In this document: one piece after another, positions 35,398-43,492 of the stretch
Position numbering within the stretch: position 1 is the stretch's first letter
How the letters are laid out: each line of letters starts with the position of its first letter
Assembly: GCA_964638515.1 (NCBI GenBank)
Contig: CAZWZL010000008.1
Span: 1 to 64,000, forward strand
Length of the DNA: 64,000 bases
Reading direction: 5' to 3'
From: CAYPGJ01 sp964638515
GTDB lineage: Bacteria > Planctomycetota > Phycisphaerae > Phycisphaerales > UBA1924
Translations under genes and position numbers: made by a program
The notes under the pieces: model-generated
The model's input: the letters and a program-made list of their open reading frames with translations, nothing else
The model's database searches: none
Told to the model about the DNA's origin: nothing

Positions 35398-36153
35398 ATG
35401 TGCACTCTGACGATAGTTCCGTTGCAGGACGGGTACCGATTGGTGGTCAACCGTGACGAGCTCCGGTCTCGCGCGCCCGCGCAGGCGCCGCGCGAGCACA
35501 GGGTGGACGGTCGGGCGTGCGTTTGGCCGGTCGACGGGAAAGAGGGCGGCACGTGGGTCGCCGTGTCGGAGTCGGGTCTGGCGCTCTCGGTGCAGAACGT
35601 GAATCCTGATCCGCGCCCCGCCCTGCCCCGGGGCGTGGTGTCGCGCGGGCACATCGTCCCGCCGATGATGGGCATCTCGAACGCGTCGGACTCGCTGCTC
35701 GCGCTCGAGAACCTGGCGTTGGAGACCTTTGCGCCGTTCCGGCTTGTGGCAGCCGACTCCCGCTCCATCATCGAAGCGCGCTGGAATCGTGAGGCGCTGT
35801 CGATCACGCGTCGTCCCATGCAGGCGGTGTGCTTCACGACTTCGGGGCTGGGCGACCATCTGGTGACGGATCGGCTCGGCCTGTTCGACGAGTTTCTGCG
35901 CGAGCGCGGAGCGACGGCGGAAATGCAGGACGCGTTCCACGCGCACTCATGGGTGGATCGCCCGGAGGTCAGCGTGCGTATGGCGCGCGGGGATGCGCGA
36001 ACGGTGTCGGTGACGTCGGTGACGGTCGCGCGGGCGCCGGCCGGGACGCGCTGCGAGATGTCGTATTCGGATGACGCGGGCACGGCCCGTATCACGGTCG
36101 GCGGAGCCGCGGCGAACCTCGCCCTGAGCGCCGACGGGCGCGGGACATGGTGA
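35398..36153 (+). CDS. NRDE/TANGO2-family protein
   Basis: 251 residues. It opens with MCTLTIVP and carries LVVNRDELRSR, the signature NRDE motif, then GGTWVAVSESGLALSVQNV. Members resemble Ntn-hydrolases with Cys2 as potential nucleophile. The human homologue TANGO2 is linked to heme/lipid handling, but the bacterial role is not established. The gene lies 30 bases after the DinB-like gene and overlaps the next by seven bases (ATGGTGA), so co-translation with the hydrolase-DedA-ATP-grasp fusion is likely. Confidence 0.87.
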   Translation: MCTLTIVPLQDGYRLVVNRDELRSRAPAQAPREHRVDGRACVWPVDGKEGGTWVAVSESGLALSVQNVNPDPRPALPRGVVSRGHIVPPMMGISNASDSLLALENLALETFAPFRLVAADSRSIIEARWNREALSITRRPMQAVCFTTSGLGDHLVTDRLGLFDEFLRERGATAEMQDAFHAHSWVDRPEVSVRMARGDARTVSVTSVTVARAPAGTRCEMSYSDDAGTARITVGGAAANLALSADGRGTW

Positions 36154-38861
36154 GCGCGGAACGAAGGGGGCGGGTCGCGAGAGCGCGCCGGCGGCGCGCG
36201 CGACGTGGACGGGCGTGGCGCTACGGGTTTCTCCTGTGGGCCGTGCTGCTCCTCGCATCGATCGCGGCGCAGTGGGGTTGGTCCAAGCGGGCGGAGCCGC
36301 CGGTGGAGGGGGCTTCGAGGCAGACCGACGAGGTGCGCGTGCGGGACAGAGCCGGGGCGATGGCGCGCGTGGGCGTCTCAAGCCTGCGCTGGTCGCCCGA
36401 GGAGGCATTCCACGGCAAGGCGCCGGTCGTGCTCGTGCACGGCAGCCCCGGGGACGGTGAGGGTTTTCGAGCGTTTGCGTCGCTGCTGCGCGGCGCCGGG
36501 TACGAGGTCTATGCGCTCGACATGCCCGGGTTCGGCGGCTCCCAGCGATGGACGGATGACTATTCCATCGAGCGCAACGGGCATCTGCTGCACGCGTGGC
36601 TTGATGCGCGGGGCATTGAGCGTGCGCACCTGATGGGTTGGTCGCTGGGTGGGGGGAGCGTGCTGCACGCGGCCGCGGACGATCCGACGCGCGTCGCGAG
36701 CATCACGCTGCTGGCGTCCATCGGGACGATGGAGGCCGAGGGCTCGGGCTCGTACGGGTTCGAGCGGGCCAAGTACGGTTTGGGGTTCCTCGCGGCGGTG
36801 GTGATCCCCGAGCTCGTGCCGCACTTTGGTCTGCTGGGGGATCGGGCGTCTCGGTTCGCGTTCATCCGATCGTTCTGGGACACCGACCTGCGACCGATGC
36901 GTCGGCTGCTCGGGCGTGTCACGACGCCGACGCTCATTGTGCACGGGCGCCATGACTGGCTGGTTCCCGCTTGGGGCGCGGAGCTGAACCACGAGCTGAT
37001 CCCGACGTCGCGACTGGTGATGTTGGACGCGAATCATTTCCTGCCGTTGGACATCGACCCGCCCGGCAAGAAGATGGATGGGCACGCGTCGGAGACCTTC
37101 GCGCACGTGCTGCCGTTTCTGGCGCGGCACGACGCGCCGGGAGCGCCGGCGTTGGCCGGGGGAGCGGACTTCGCGCCGGTGGCGGACACGGGGCGATCGG
37201 ACCTCGGGGTGTTCGAGGTGTCGCGCGGGATGGCGTGGTGGCTGATTCTGCTGCTGATCATCCTGGCGACCTTCGTAACGGAGGACGGGACGGTGATCGC
37301 GGTGGGGCTCGCGATCGCGCACCACCAGATCGACTGGGGTGTGGGCTTTATCGCGTGCCTGATCGGGATCGCGGCCGGTGATGGCGGCCTGTGGCTGATC
37401 GGGCGCGTGTTCGGGCGGCGCGCGCTGCGAATGCCGTTCCTGCGGGGCTGGTTGCCGGAGTCATCGCTCGAGCGTTGGGGACGGTGGTTTGATCGGCACA
37501 CGATCCAGGCCGTGTTCTTGGCGCGGGTGATTCCCGGCACGCGTCTGCCCACATATCTCGCGGCGGGCCTGCTCTCGCGACGCGCGCAGGGGTTCCTGTT
37601 CTGGGCGGCGATCGCGGCGTTCGTGTGGACGCCGCTCATTCTGCTGACGGTGGTGCTGGTGGGGCCGGGGGTGTTCGAGGCGGTTCGATCGGTGTTCTCG
37701 GGACCGGTGGCGATCGTGGTGTCGATCGTCGTGTTGTTCGTGGGCATCCGGACGGTGGTGTACATGTTCACGTGGGAGGGGCGCCGGCGGCTTGGGCGGG
37801 ATATCGCGCTCGCGCGTCGGCATGAGTTCTGGCCCGCGTGGATCTTCTATCTTCCGTTAGCGCCGTACGTGCTTTGGCTGGCGTTGCGGCACGGTCGCCC
37901 GATGACGTTCACGTGCATCAACCCGGCGATCGCGCACGGGGGCGGCACGGTGGGCGAGAGCAAGTGGGACATCCTGGAGAAGCTGAGCGCATCGCGGGAG
38001 TGGGTGATCCCGACGGCGCTCATTCCCGATCACCTTTCGGCGGACGATCGCGCGGCCCGTGTGGACAAGATGGTGACGGGGGAGGCGCGATTCGGCGGGT
38101 ATCCCGTGGTGCTGAAGCCCGACGCCGCGCAGCGCGGGCACGGGTTCAAGGTGGTTCGATCCAAGGACGAGGCGGCGCGGTATTTCCGTGACATGACGCG
38201 ATCGGCGATCCTGCAGGCGTTTCACCCGGGCCCGCACGAGGTTGGCGTGCTGTGGTCGAGGAACGAGTCGGGGGAGGGCGGTCGGATTTTTTCGATCACG
38301 CGGAAGCGGTTTCAGACGCTGCGTGGGAACGGGAAGGACTCGCTGGAGCGGCTGATCTGGAGTCATTCGCGGTACCGGATGCAGGCCGAGACGTTCTTGA
38401 AGCGATTTGACGCGCAGCGGGATCGCGTGCTGTCTGACGGGGAAACGCTGCACCTGGCCGTGGCGGGCAATCACTGCCAGGGGACGCGTTTTGAGGACGG
38501 GGCGGATCTGATCACGCCGGAGCTGGAGGCTCGATTCAATGAGATATCGCTCTCGTTCGCGAACAACGGGCTGGATTTCGGGCGCTATGACGCTCGTTAC
38601 GAGAATGAGGAAGCGTTCCGGCGGGGTGAGGGATTCGCGATCATCGAGCTGAACGGCACGATGTCGGAATCGACGAACATGTACGACCCTCGGCGCAGCC
38701 TGTGGTGGGCGTACGGCGTGCTGTTTCGGCAGTGGCGGGCCATGTTCCGGCTGGGCGCGTGGCGGCGGGCGAAGGGAGTGCGGCCGATGCGGCTGATGGA
38801 GCTGCTGGAAGCCGCGCGGGACCACTTCCGGGGGCGGCCGGGATCGAGCGTGGCCGATTGA
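36147..38861 (+). CDS. Three-module fusion: alpha/beta hydrolase - DedA-type membrane domain - ATP-grasp-like domain
   Basis: 904 residues. A basic N-terminus and one membrane helix (about 26-44) lead to an alpha/beta hydrolase (about 85-325) with HGSPG, elbow GWSLGG (Ser166), Asp270 and His297. Residues about 358-545 form a DedA/SNARE-associated domain: FVTEDGTVIAVG, GDGGLWLIGRVFGRR, LARVIPGTRLPTYLAAG. Residues about 585-870 resemble ATP-grasp: GYPVVLKPDAAQRGHGFKVV (nucleotide loop), ILQAFHPGPHEVGV, and FAIIELNGTMSES with the metal-binding Glu/Asn. The combination suggests lipid or cell-wall precursor handling at the membrane, but I know of no characterised example. Long for a single chain, with no frameshift evident. 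Confidence 0.85.
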   Translation: MVSAERRGRVARARRRRARRGRAWRYGFLLWAVLLLASIAAQWGWSKRAEPPVEGASRQTDEVRVRDRAGAMARVGVSSLRWSPEEAFHGKAPVVLVHGSPGDGEGFRAFASLLRGAGYEVYALDMPGFGGSQRWTDDYSIERNGHLLHAWLDARGIERAHLMGWSLGGGSVLHAAADDPTRVASITLLASIGTMEAEGSGSYGFERAKYGLGFLAAVVIPELVPHFGLLGDRASRFAFIRSFWDTDLRPMRRLLGRVTTPTLIVHGRHDWLVPAWGAELNHELIPTSRLVMLDANHFLPLDIDPPGKKMDGHASETFAHVLPFLARHDAPGAPALAGGADFAPVADTGRSDLGVFEVSRGMAWWLILLLIILATFVTEDGTVIAVGLAIAHHQIDWGVGFIACLIGIAAGDGGLWLIGRVFGRRALRMPFLRGWLPESSLERWGRWFDRHTIQAVFLARVIPGTRLPTYLAAGLLSRRAQGFLFWAAIAAFVWTPLILLTVVLVGPGVFEAVRSVFSGPVAIVVSIVVLFVGIRTVVYMFTWEGRRRLGRDIALARRHEFWPAWIFYLPLAPYVLWLALRHGRPMTFTCINPAIAHGGGTVGESKWDILEKLSASREWVIPTALIPDHLSADDRAARVDKMVTGEARFGGYPVVLKPDAAQRGHGFKVVRSKDEAARYFRDMTRSAILQAFHPGPHEVGVLWSRNESGEGGRIFSITRKRFQTLRGNGKDSLERLIWSHSRYRMQAETFLKRFDAQRDRVLSDGETLHLAVAGNHCQGTRFEDGADLITPELEARFNEISLSFANNGLDFGRYDARYENEEAFRRGEGFAIIELNGTMSESTNMYDPRRSLWWAYGVLFRQWRAMFRLGAWRRAKGVRPMRLMELLEAARDHFRGRPGSSVAD

Positions 38862-38944
38862 GTCGGGCGCGTTGACTTTGGGGGGGGAGCGAGCGCAGGA
38901 TCGTCGTGCCGAATCGACCCGGCGCTGATGTGGAGGCGATGACT

Positions 38945-39349
38945 ATGGCGGTGCAGATGGAGTTGTCGCGGATTCTGATCCGTGAGTTGAATGACTATCA
39001 GCTGATCGAGCTGCGCGAGGTGGACGGCGATCGGTCGTTCCCGATCGTGATCGGGCTGCCGGAGGCGCAGGCGATCGAGCGGCGGCTCAAGGGGATGGAG
39101 ATCAAGCGGCCCCAGACGCACGAGCTGCTCGCGAGCGTGATCGAGCACCTGGGCGGCACGCTCGAGTGCATCGAGATCCACGATCTCTCGGACCACACGT
39201 TCTTTGCGAAGCTGAAGATCAAGCGCGGCGCCCAGACGCTCGAGGTGGATTCGAGGCCGTCGGACGCGATCGCGCTGGGCGTGGCCACGGGCGCGCCGAT
39301 CTTCGTGGCGGAGCACGTTCTTGCGGCGGCGCAGCAGGACGCGGCGTGA
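38945..39349 (+). CDS. Bifunctional nuclease family protein (DUF151)
   Basis: 134 residues starting at the ATG at 38945, which has GGAGG eight bases upstream; starts at 38906 or 38939 add a non-conserved lead. Matches the BFN/DUF151 family across its length: RDNDYQL-like RELNDYQLIELREV, FPIVIGLPEAQAIE, RPQTHELLASVIEHLGG and SRPSDAIALGVATGAPIFVAE. Plant members show DNase and RNase activity; bacterial function is mostly unknown. A run of eight G (38880-38887) precedes it. Its stop overlaps the truD start (GTGA). Confidence 0.87.
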   Translation: MAVQMELSRILIRELNDYQLIELREVDGDRSFPIVIGLPEAQAIERRLKGMEIKRPQTHELLASVIEHLGGTLECIEIHDLSDHTFFAKLKIKRGAQTLEVDSRPSDAIALGVATGAPIFVAEHVLAAAQQDAA

Positions 39350-40629
39350 GCGGCGCCACGGACGCATTGCCCTCGGCGCTCGTGACGGGCGACCTGCCCG
39401 GCATCGGCGGGCGTCTGCGGGAGCGCCCCTCCGACTTCCTCGTGGACGAACTGCCGCTGTACGAGCCCTGCGGCAGCGGCGAGCACCTCTACGTCTGCGT
39501 GCAGAAGGAGTTGCTGAACACCAACGATGCGGCGCGCCTGCTGGCGCGTCATTACGGCGTGCGCGAGCGGGACGTCGGCTTTGCGGGGCGGAAAGACAAG
39601 CACGCGATCACGCGTCAGGTGTTCTCGGTGCATCTGCCGGGGCGGTCCGGCCAGCCGATGCCGGAGTTCTCGCACGATCGCATGGGCGTGCTGTGGACGG
39701 ACTGGCACACGAACAAGCTGCGCCTCGGGCATCTGGCCGGGAATCGGTTCGCCATCCGCGTTCGGGGGGTGGACTTCACCCGGGCCCGGGCGGCCGGGCT
39801 CGTGCTGCGGGCGCTCGAGGAGCGAGGCTGCGCGCATCTTGCGGGCGACCAGCGGTTCGGGATGCGCGGCAACAACGCCGCGCTCGCGCGCCTGGACATT
39901 TCGGGCGATGCGAAGGGCCTGCTCGATGAGCTGCTCGGGCCGGACCCGAGTCTGCCCGCGTTACAGCCTGAGGCTCGCGAGGCGTATGCGCGGGGGGAGT
40001 TCGGCGAGGCGCTGCGGCTGTGGCCCAGAGAGATGCGCGTGGAACGGGGCGCGCTGCGGGCGCTGGTTGATGGCGCGAGCGCGGAGGAGACGGCGGGCGT
40101 GATTGACGCCACGCAACGTCGGTTCTGGGTGTCGGCGCTGCAATCCGAGGTGTTCAACGGGCTGGTGGCCCGACGGCTGCGGGAGGGGCTCTTCGACCGG
40201 TTAATCGAGGGGGATGTGGCGCGGAAGCGCGTGAACGGCGCGATGTTTGCGGTGGACGGCGCGCTGGCGGAGGGGGAGGAGTTGCGCGAGCGGGTGCGGA
40301 CGTTTGAGGTGGACGCCACGGGGCCGATGTGGGGGCCGAGGATGATGCGGGCGCGTGGAAGCGTGGACGAGATGGAGTGCGAGGCGTTGGCGCGAGCGGG
40401 CGTGACGCTGGAGGCGCTCTCGGCGCACGCGGATCGGCTGGGTCAGGGGGTGGCGGGCGAGCGGCGGGGCGTGCGCGTGGCGGTGACGAACGCGGAGGTG
40501 GAGGGAGGAACGGACGAGCACGGGCACTATGTTCGGTGCGCGTTCGAGCTTCCGGCGGGCGCGTTTGCGACGGTGGTGATGCGCGAGATCATGAAGGGCG
40601 ACGGCGGCGAGCGCGGCGTCACTGAATGA
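39346..40629 (+). CDS. truD: tRNA pseudouridine(13) synthase TruD
   Basis: 427 residues from a GTG at 39346 overlapping the upstream stop. TruD signatures: ERPSDFLVDELP near the start, NTNDAARLLARHYGV, GFAGRKDKHAIT with catalytic Asp84, NRFAIRVRG, and a TRUD-domain region with FGMRGNN and RFWVSALQSEVFNGLVA. The C-terminal FELPAGAFATVVMREIMK is typical. It converts U13 of tRNA-Glu to pseudouridine. It ends 11 bases inside the convergent 942-residue gene. Codon choice is strongly G-ending, like its upstream neighbours and unlike the plus-strand genes before 34 kb. Confidence 0.93.
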   Translation: MSGATDALPSALVTGDLPGIGGRLRERPSDFLVDELPLYEPCGSGEHLYVCVQKELLNTNDAARLLARHYGVRERDVGFAGRKDKHAITRQVFSVHLPGRSGQPMPEFSHDRMGVLWTDWHTNKLRLGHLAGNRFAIRVRGVDFTRARAAGLVLRALEERGCAHLAGDQRFGMRGNNAALARLDISGDAKGLLDELLGPDPSLPALQPEAREAYARGEFGEALRLWPREMRVERGALRALVDGASAEETAGVIDATQRRFWVSALQSEVFNGLVARRLREGLFDRLIEGDVARKRVNGAMFAVDGALAEGEELRERVRTFEVDATGPMWGPRMMRARGSVDEMECEALARAGVTLEALSAHADRLGQGVAGERRGVRVAVTNAEVEGGTDEHGHYVRCAFELPAGAFATVVMREIMKGDGGERGVTE

Positions 40630-43447
40630 TGAGGCTCTTGTTGAGGCGGCCCGCGCCCTCGACGTCGATGAGCCCGACGCGGATGCGTTTGTTGAGCAAC
40701 GAAGGCGCGGCGCCGGGAAAGCGGAATCGTCGCACGGCCGTCTCTCCGGGCCCGAGCGCGGAGACGGGCGCCTGCTCGCGCGGGAAGCCGGGCGCCATGG
40801 CAAAGACCTGCATGGTTTCGGGGCTCTGGCCGGAGTTGGTGACGGAGAGCGTGATGACGACGTCCGGGGGGCCGCCGGAGGGATTGGGCACGATGGCGTA
40901 GGAGGGCGAGAGCTGCATCGCGGCGAGCCCGACCTCGAGGGGAGCGGCCAGCCGGATGCCGGTGTGCCGACGATCGGCCTGGATGTCCGCGTCGGCGACG
41001 ATGTGCTTGAGGCCGGCTTCCTCGCCCAGCCCGAAGGAGAGCTCGGCCGGGATTCGCCGCTCGCCGCCCGCGGGGATGTCGAACGAGATGACGCGGGGCT
41101 CGATCTTCCAGCCCTTGGGGTCGGTGATGCGGAGCGTGCCGGAGACGGTCATCGGCCAGGGGTTGGAGAGCACGAGCTCGACGCTGTGCAGCGAGGCCTC
41201 GGCTTCGACACGACCCGGCTCCACCACGAACGACCCGCGAAAGAGAGCAAGAGGAACATCGATGCCTTCGACGAAAACGGGAGTCTCGGTGAGGGGCACG
41301 TGATCGAGGCCGCCGGTGCGCTGCACGGGGCTCTCGTTTCCGAAGAGATCGACCACGCGAACGGGATCTTCGGCCAGGCGCATGTGGATCGCGGCGTCGG
41401 CGGGCTCGGCGTATTCGTTCCAGGCGAAGAGCGCGCCGCCTCGAGGGCCTTCGAGGACGAGGGCCTTGGCTCCGACCGCGAGCGGGAGTTCCCCGACGAT
41501 GCGTCGCCCGCCGAGACGCTCGGCGAGCTGTCGCCAGACCGCGAGGGAGGGGTGTGGGTTGAGATCGGGCTTGGTGGGGGAGCGCCAGTCCCAGGCGTTG
41601 CGGATGGAGAGGCGGTTGGGCGCCGCGGCCCAGGCGGAGACGGCGCGCTTGGCGGTGTCGATGATGGTGGCGCGCGGGCCGTAGAGCGATTCTTCGAGCG
41701 GCTCGATGACGATGGTGGCGCCGGCGCGCGACACGGCCTGCGCGACGAAGGACGCGATGGACTCCTTCGAGGCGGCCGGGGGCGCGAGCGCGGACGCCCA
41801 GCGGGTGGAGGAGAGCCGGTCATCGACGCCCTGATCGATGCTCCAGGGGACGACGATGATCGGGCGCGGGGCGAGCCGGCCGAAGGCGCGCTCCACGGAG
41901 GCAAGATCGTCGGACAGGGTCGGGCGCCAGAACGCGAGCGGCTCGGAGATAAGGCCGATCTGCCAGCGGCGCACGCGCTGGCCGAATTTTGAGAACACGT
42001 CCCAGAGGTAGGGCCCCCAGGGCGCATCGGCGTCAGGCGTGGCGGGAGGAGCGAGGAGCGCATCCCACACGGCGTGGGGATCGTTGTTGAGATTGCGCCG
42101 GAGTTCCTCCGGGACACGCGACAGCGCCAACGTGACTTCCTGCCCTGAGGCGATGGATCGCTCCACCGCCGCGTCGAGCTTGGCGATGTCGGCGCGGAGC
42201 GCCTGGCGGGTTTGCCCCCCGTCCCACGCCGGGAGCACGATCGCGCCGAGCGCAAGCGCGCGGGCCACATCGGGCAGATCGCGCAATTGGGAGAGGTTGG
42301 CGTCGTCGGCAAAGATCCCGAACTTGGCCGATTCGCGATCACCCACGGCGAGCGAGTCGGCGCGGGGCAATGGCGGCAGCCAGACGGCCGACGACGTGGA
42401 GCGCGCCACGACGCCGGACGGGCCTCGAACCTCGAGGTCCAGGCGCATCCAGCCGTAGCCGGGGAGCTTCGGCGTCCAGACCAGGTGGTGACCGGCGTCG
42501 GGGGCGCTCGCTTCGAGCACGTCGATGATGCGACCGTCGATGTCCGTGGCGGTCATGTGCACGACCAGCGGCTCACCCGTGAGATCGCGCACCTCGAGTT
42601 CGTAGCTGGGCGCGTCGGGCGCCGCGGCTACGCTCCCGGCGATCTTCGATCGCAGCCGCACGCGGGGCACCTGCATGACGGTGACGTCATCGAACGACGC
42701 GGAGCCGGTGATGTCCTCGAAGATGGCGAGATGAGGCTCGATCGGCGAAGCCGGATCGTCCGACGACCGCATTCCCGCGCGCTCGCGCTCCATCTCTCGA
42801 AGCTGGACCAGCTCGAGGTCGATCTGGATCCACGCCGCGCCGACCGCATCGCCGTCCAGATCCACCTGCACCTCGGTCCACCGGCCCTCGGACCGGATCG
42901 GCACGGACGCGGCTTCGCTGGACGGGATGACTTCCAACCGCTCGTCGAGAAACCGGGCTCGAAGGCGCGCCCCTGCATGGGAGATGCCGTCGGTCCGCAC
43001 CTGCGCCGACACGGCGTAGTCTGCCGTCGGGATGGCCGCGAGCACGCCGCCGCTCAATCGCAGGGAGGTTGAGCCGCCCTGCGTAGGCAGTCGGAGCGAG
43101 TGCCGGGCGCTGGTGGCATGCGTCGTGTCGAACGCGGCCTGATTCCACGCCGGGAATCCCGCCCGCTCGCGTGACGGTGGATCGTGCTGGGCGCGGAACC
43201 AGTGCTGCGGCACGGGTTCGGGGTTCCAGGGCCGCTCCTCGAAGTCGAACACGCGCACGATCCGGCGCGCGGCTTCGGGCCGTTCGCCGCTGTCGTTCTC
43301 GGGATCGGTCGCCTTGGCCTTGGGCTTGGCGGGCTCGGGCGGCTTGGAGGGGGGCGGACCCAGTGAACGGGGCGGCTGTAGCTGCGCCACGCCTCGGCCC
43401 GCGAGAGCCATCGCCAGAATCGCCAGGAACGTCACGAGCGGCCGCAC
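40619..43447 (-). CDS. Large secreted multidomain protein, unknown function
   Basis: 942 residues from a GTG start. Signal peptide (LVTFLAILAMALAGRGVAQ), then a Pro/Lys linker. Residues about 65-250 read like a carbohydrate-binding jelly roll (DFEERPWNPEPVP, SASFDDVTVMQVP). An Ig-like strand set follows. Residues about 370-690 have TIM-barrel character (KFGIFADDANLSQL, RWQIGLISEPLAFWRP, RPIIVVPWSIDQGVDD), as in glycoside hydrolases, but I cannot assign catalytic acids. The last 250 residues look like two or three beta-sandwich domains. Possibly a polysaccharide-active or envelope-structural protein. It converges with truD and is followed 45 bases downstream on its own strand by nothing. Confidence 0.72.
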   Translation of the reverse strand: MRPLVTFLAILAMALAGRGVAQLQPPRSLGPPPSKPPEPAKPKAKATDPENDSGERPEAARRIVRVFDFEERPWNPEPVPQHWFRAQHDPPSRERAGFPAWNQAAFDTTHATSARHSLRLPTQGGSTSLRLSGGVLAAIPTADYAVSAQVRTDGISHAGARLRARFLDERLEVIPSSEAASVPIRSEGRWTEVQVDLDGDAVGAAWIQIDLELVQLREMERERAGMRSSDDPASPIEPHLAIFEDITGSASFDDVTVMQVPRVRLRSKIAGSVAAAPDAPSYELEVRDLTGEPLVVHMTATDIDGRIIDVLEASAPDAGHHLVWTPKLPGYGWMRLDLEVRGPSGVVARSTSSAVWLPPLPRADSLAVGDRESAKFGIFADDANLSQLRDLPDVARALALGAIVLPAWDGGQTRQALRADIAKLDAAVERSIASGQEVTLALSRVPEELRRNLNNDPHAVWDALLAPPATPDADAPWGPYLWDVFSKFGQRVRRWQIGLISEPLAFWRPTLSDDLASVERAFGRLAPRPIIVVPWSIDQGVDDRLSSTRWASALAPPAASKESIASFVAQAVSRAGATIVIEPLEESLYGPRATIIDTAKRAVSAWAAAPNRLSIRNAWDWRSPTKPDLNPHPSLAVWRQLAERLGGRRIVGELPLAVGAKALVLEGPRGGALFAWNEYAEPADAAIHMRLAEDPVRVVDLFGNESPVQRTGGLDHVPLTETPVFVEGIDVPLALFRGSFVVEPGRVEAEASLHSVELVLSNPWPMTVSGTLRITDPKGWKIEPRVISFDIPAGGERRIPAELSFGLGEEAGLKHIVADADIQADRRHTGIRLAAPLEVGLAAMQLSPSYAIVPNPSGGPPDVVITLSVTNSGQSPETMQVFAMAPGFPREQAPVSALGPGETAVRRFRFPGAAPSLLNKRIRVGLIDVEGAGRLNKSLIIQ

Positions 43448-43492
43448 CGGTGGTTTATCGACCGGTCCGGCGGCGCGCCTTGCACGGGGGCG

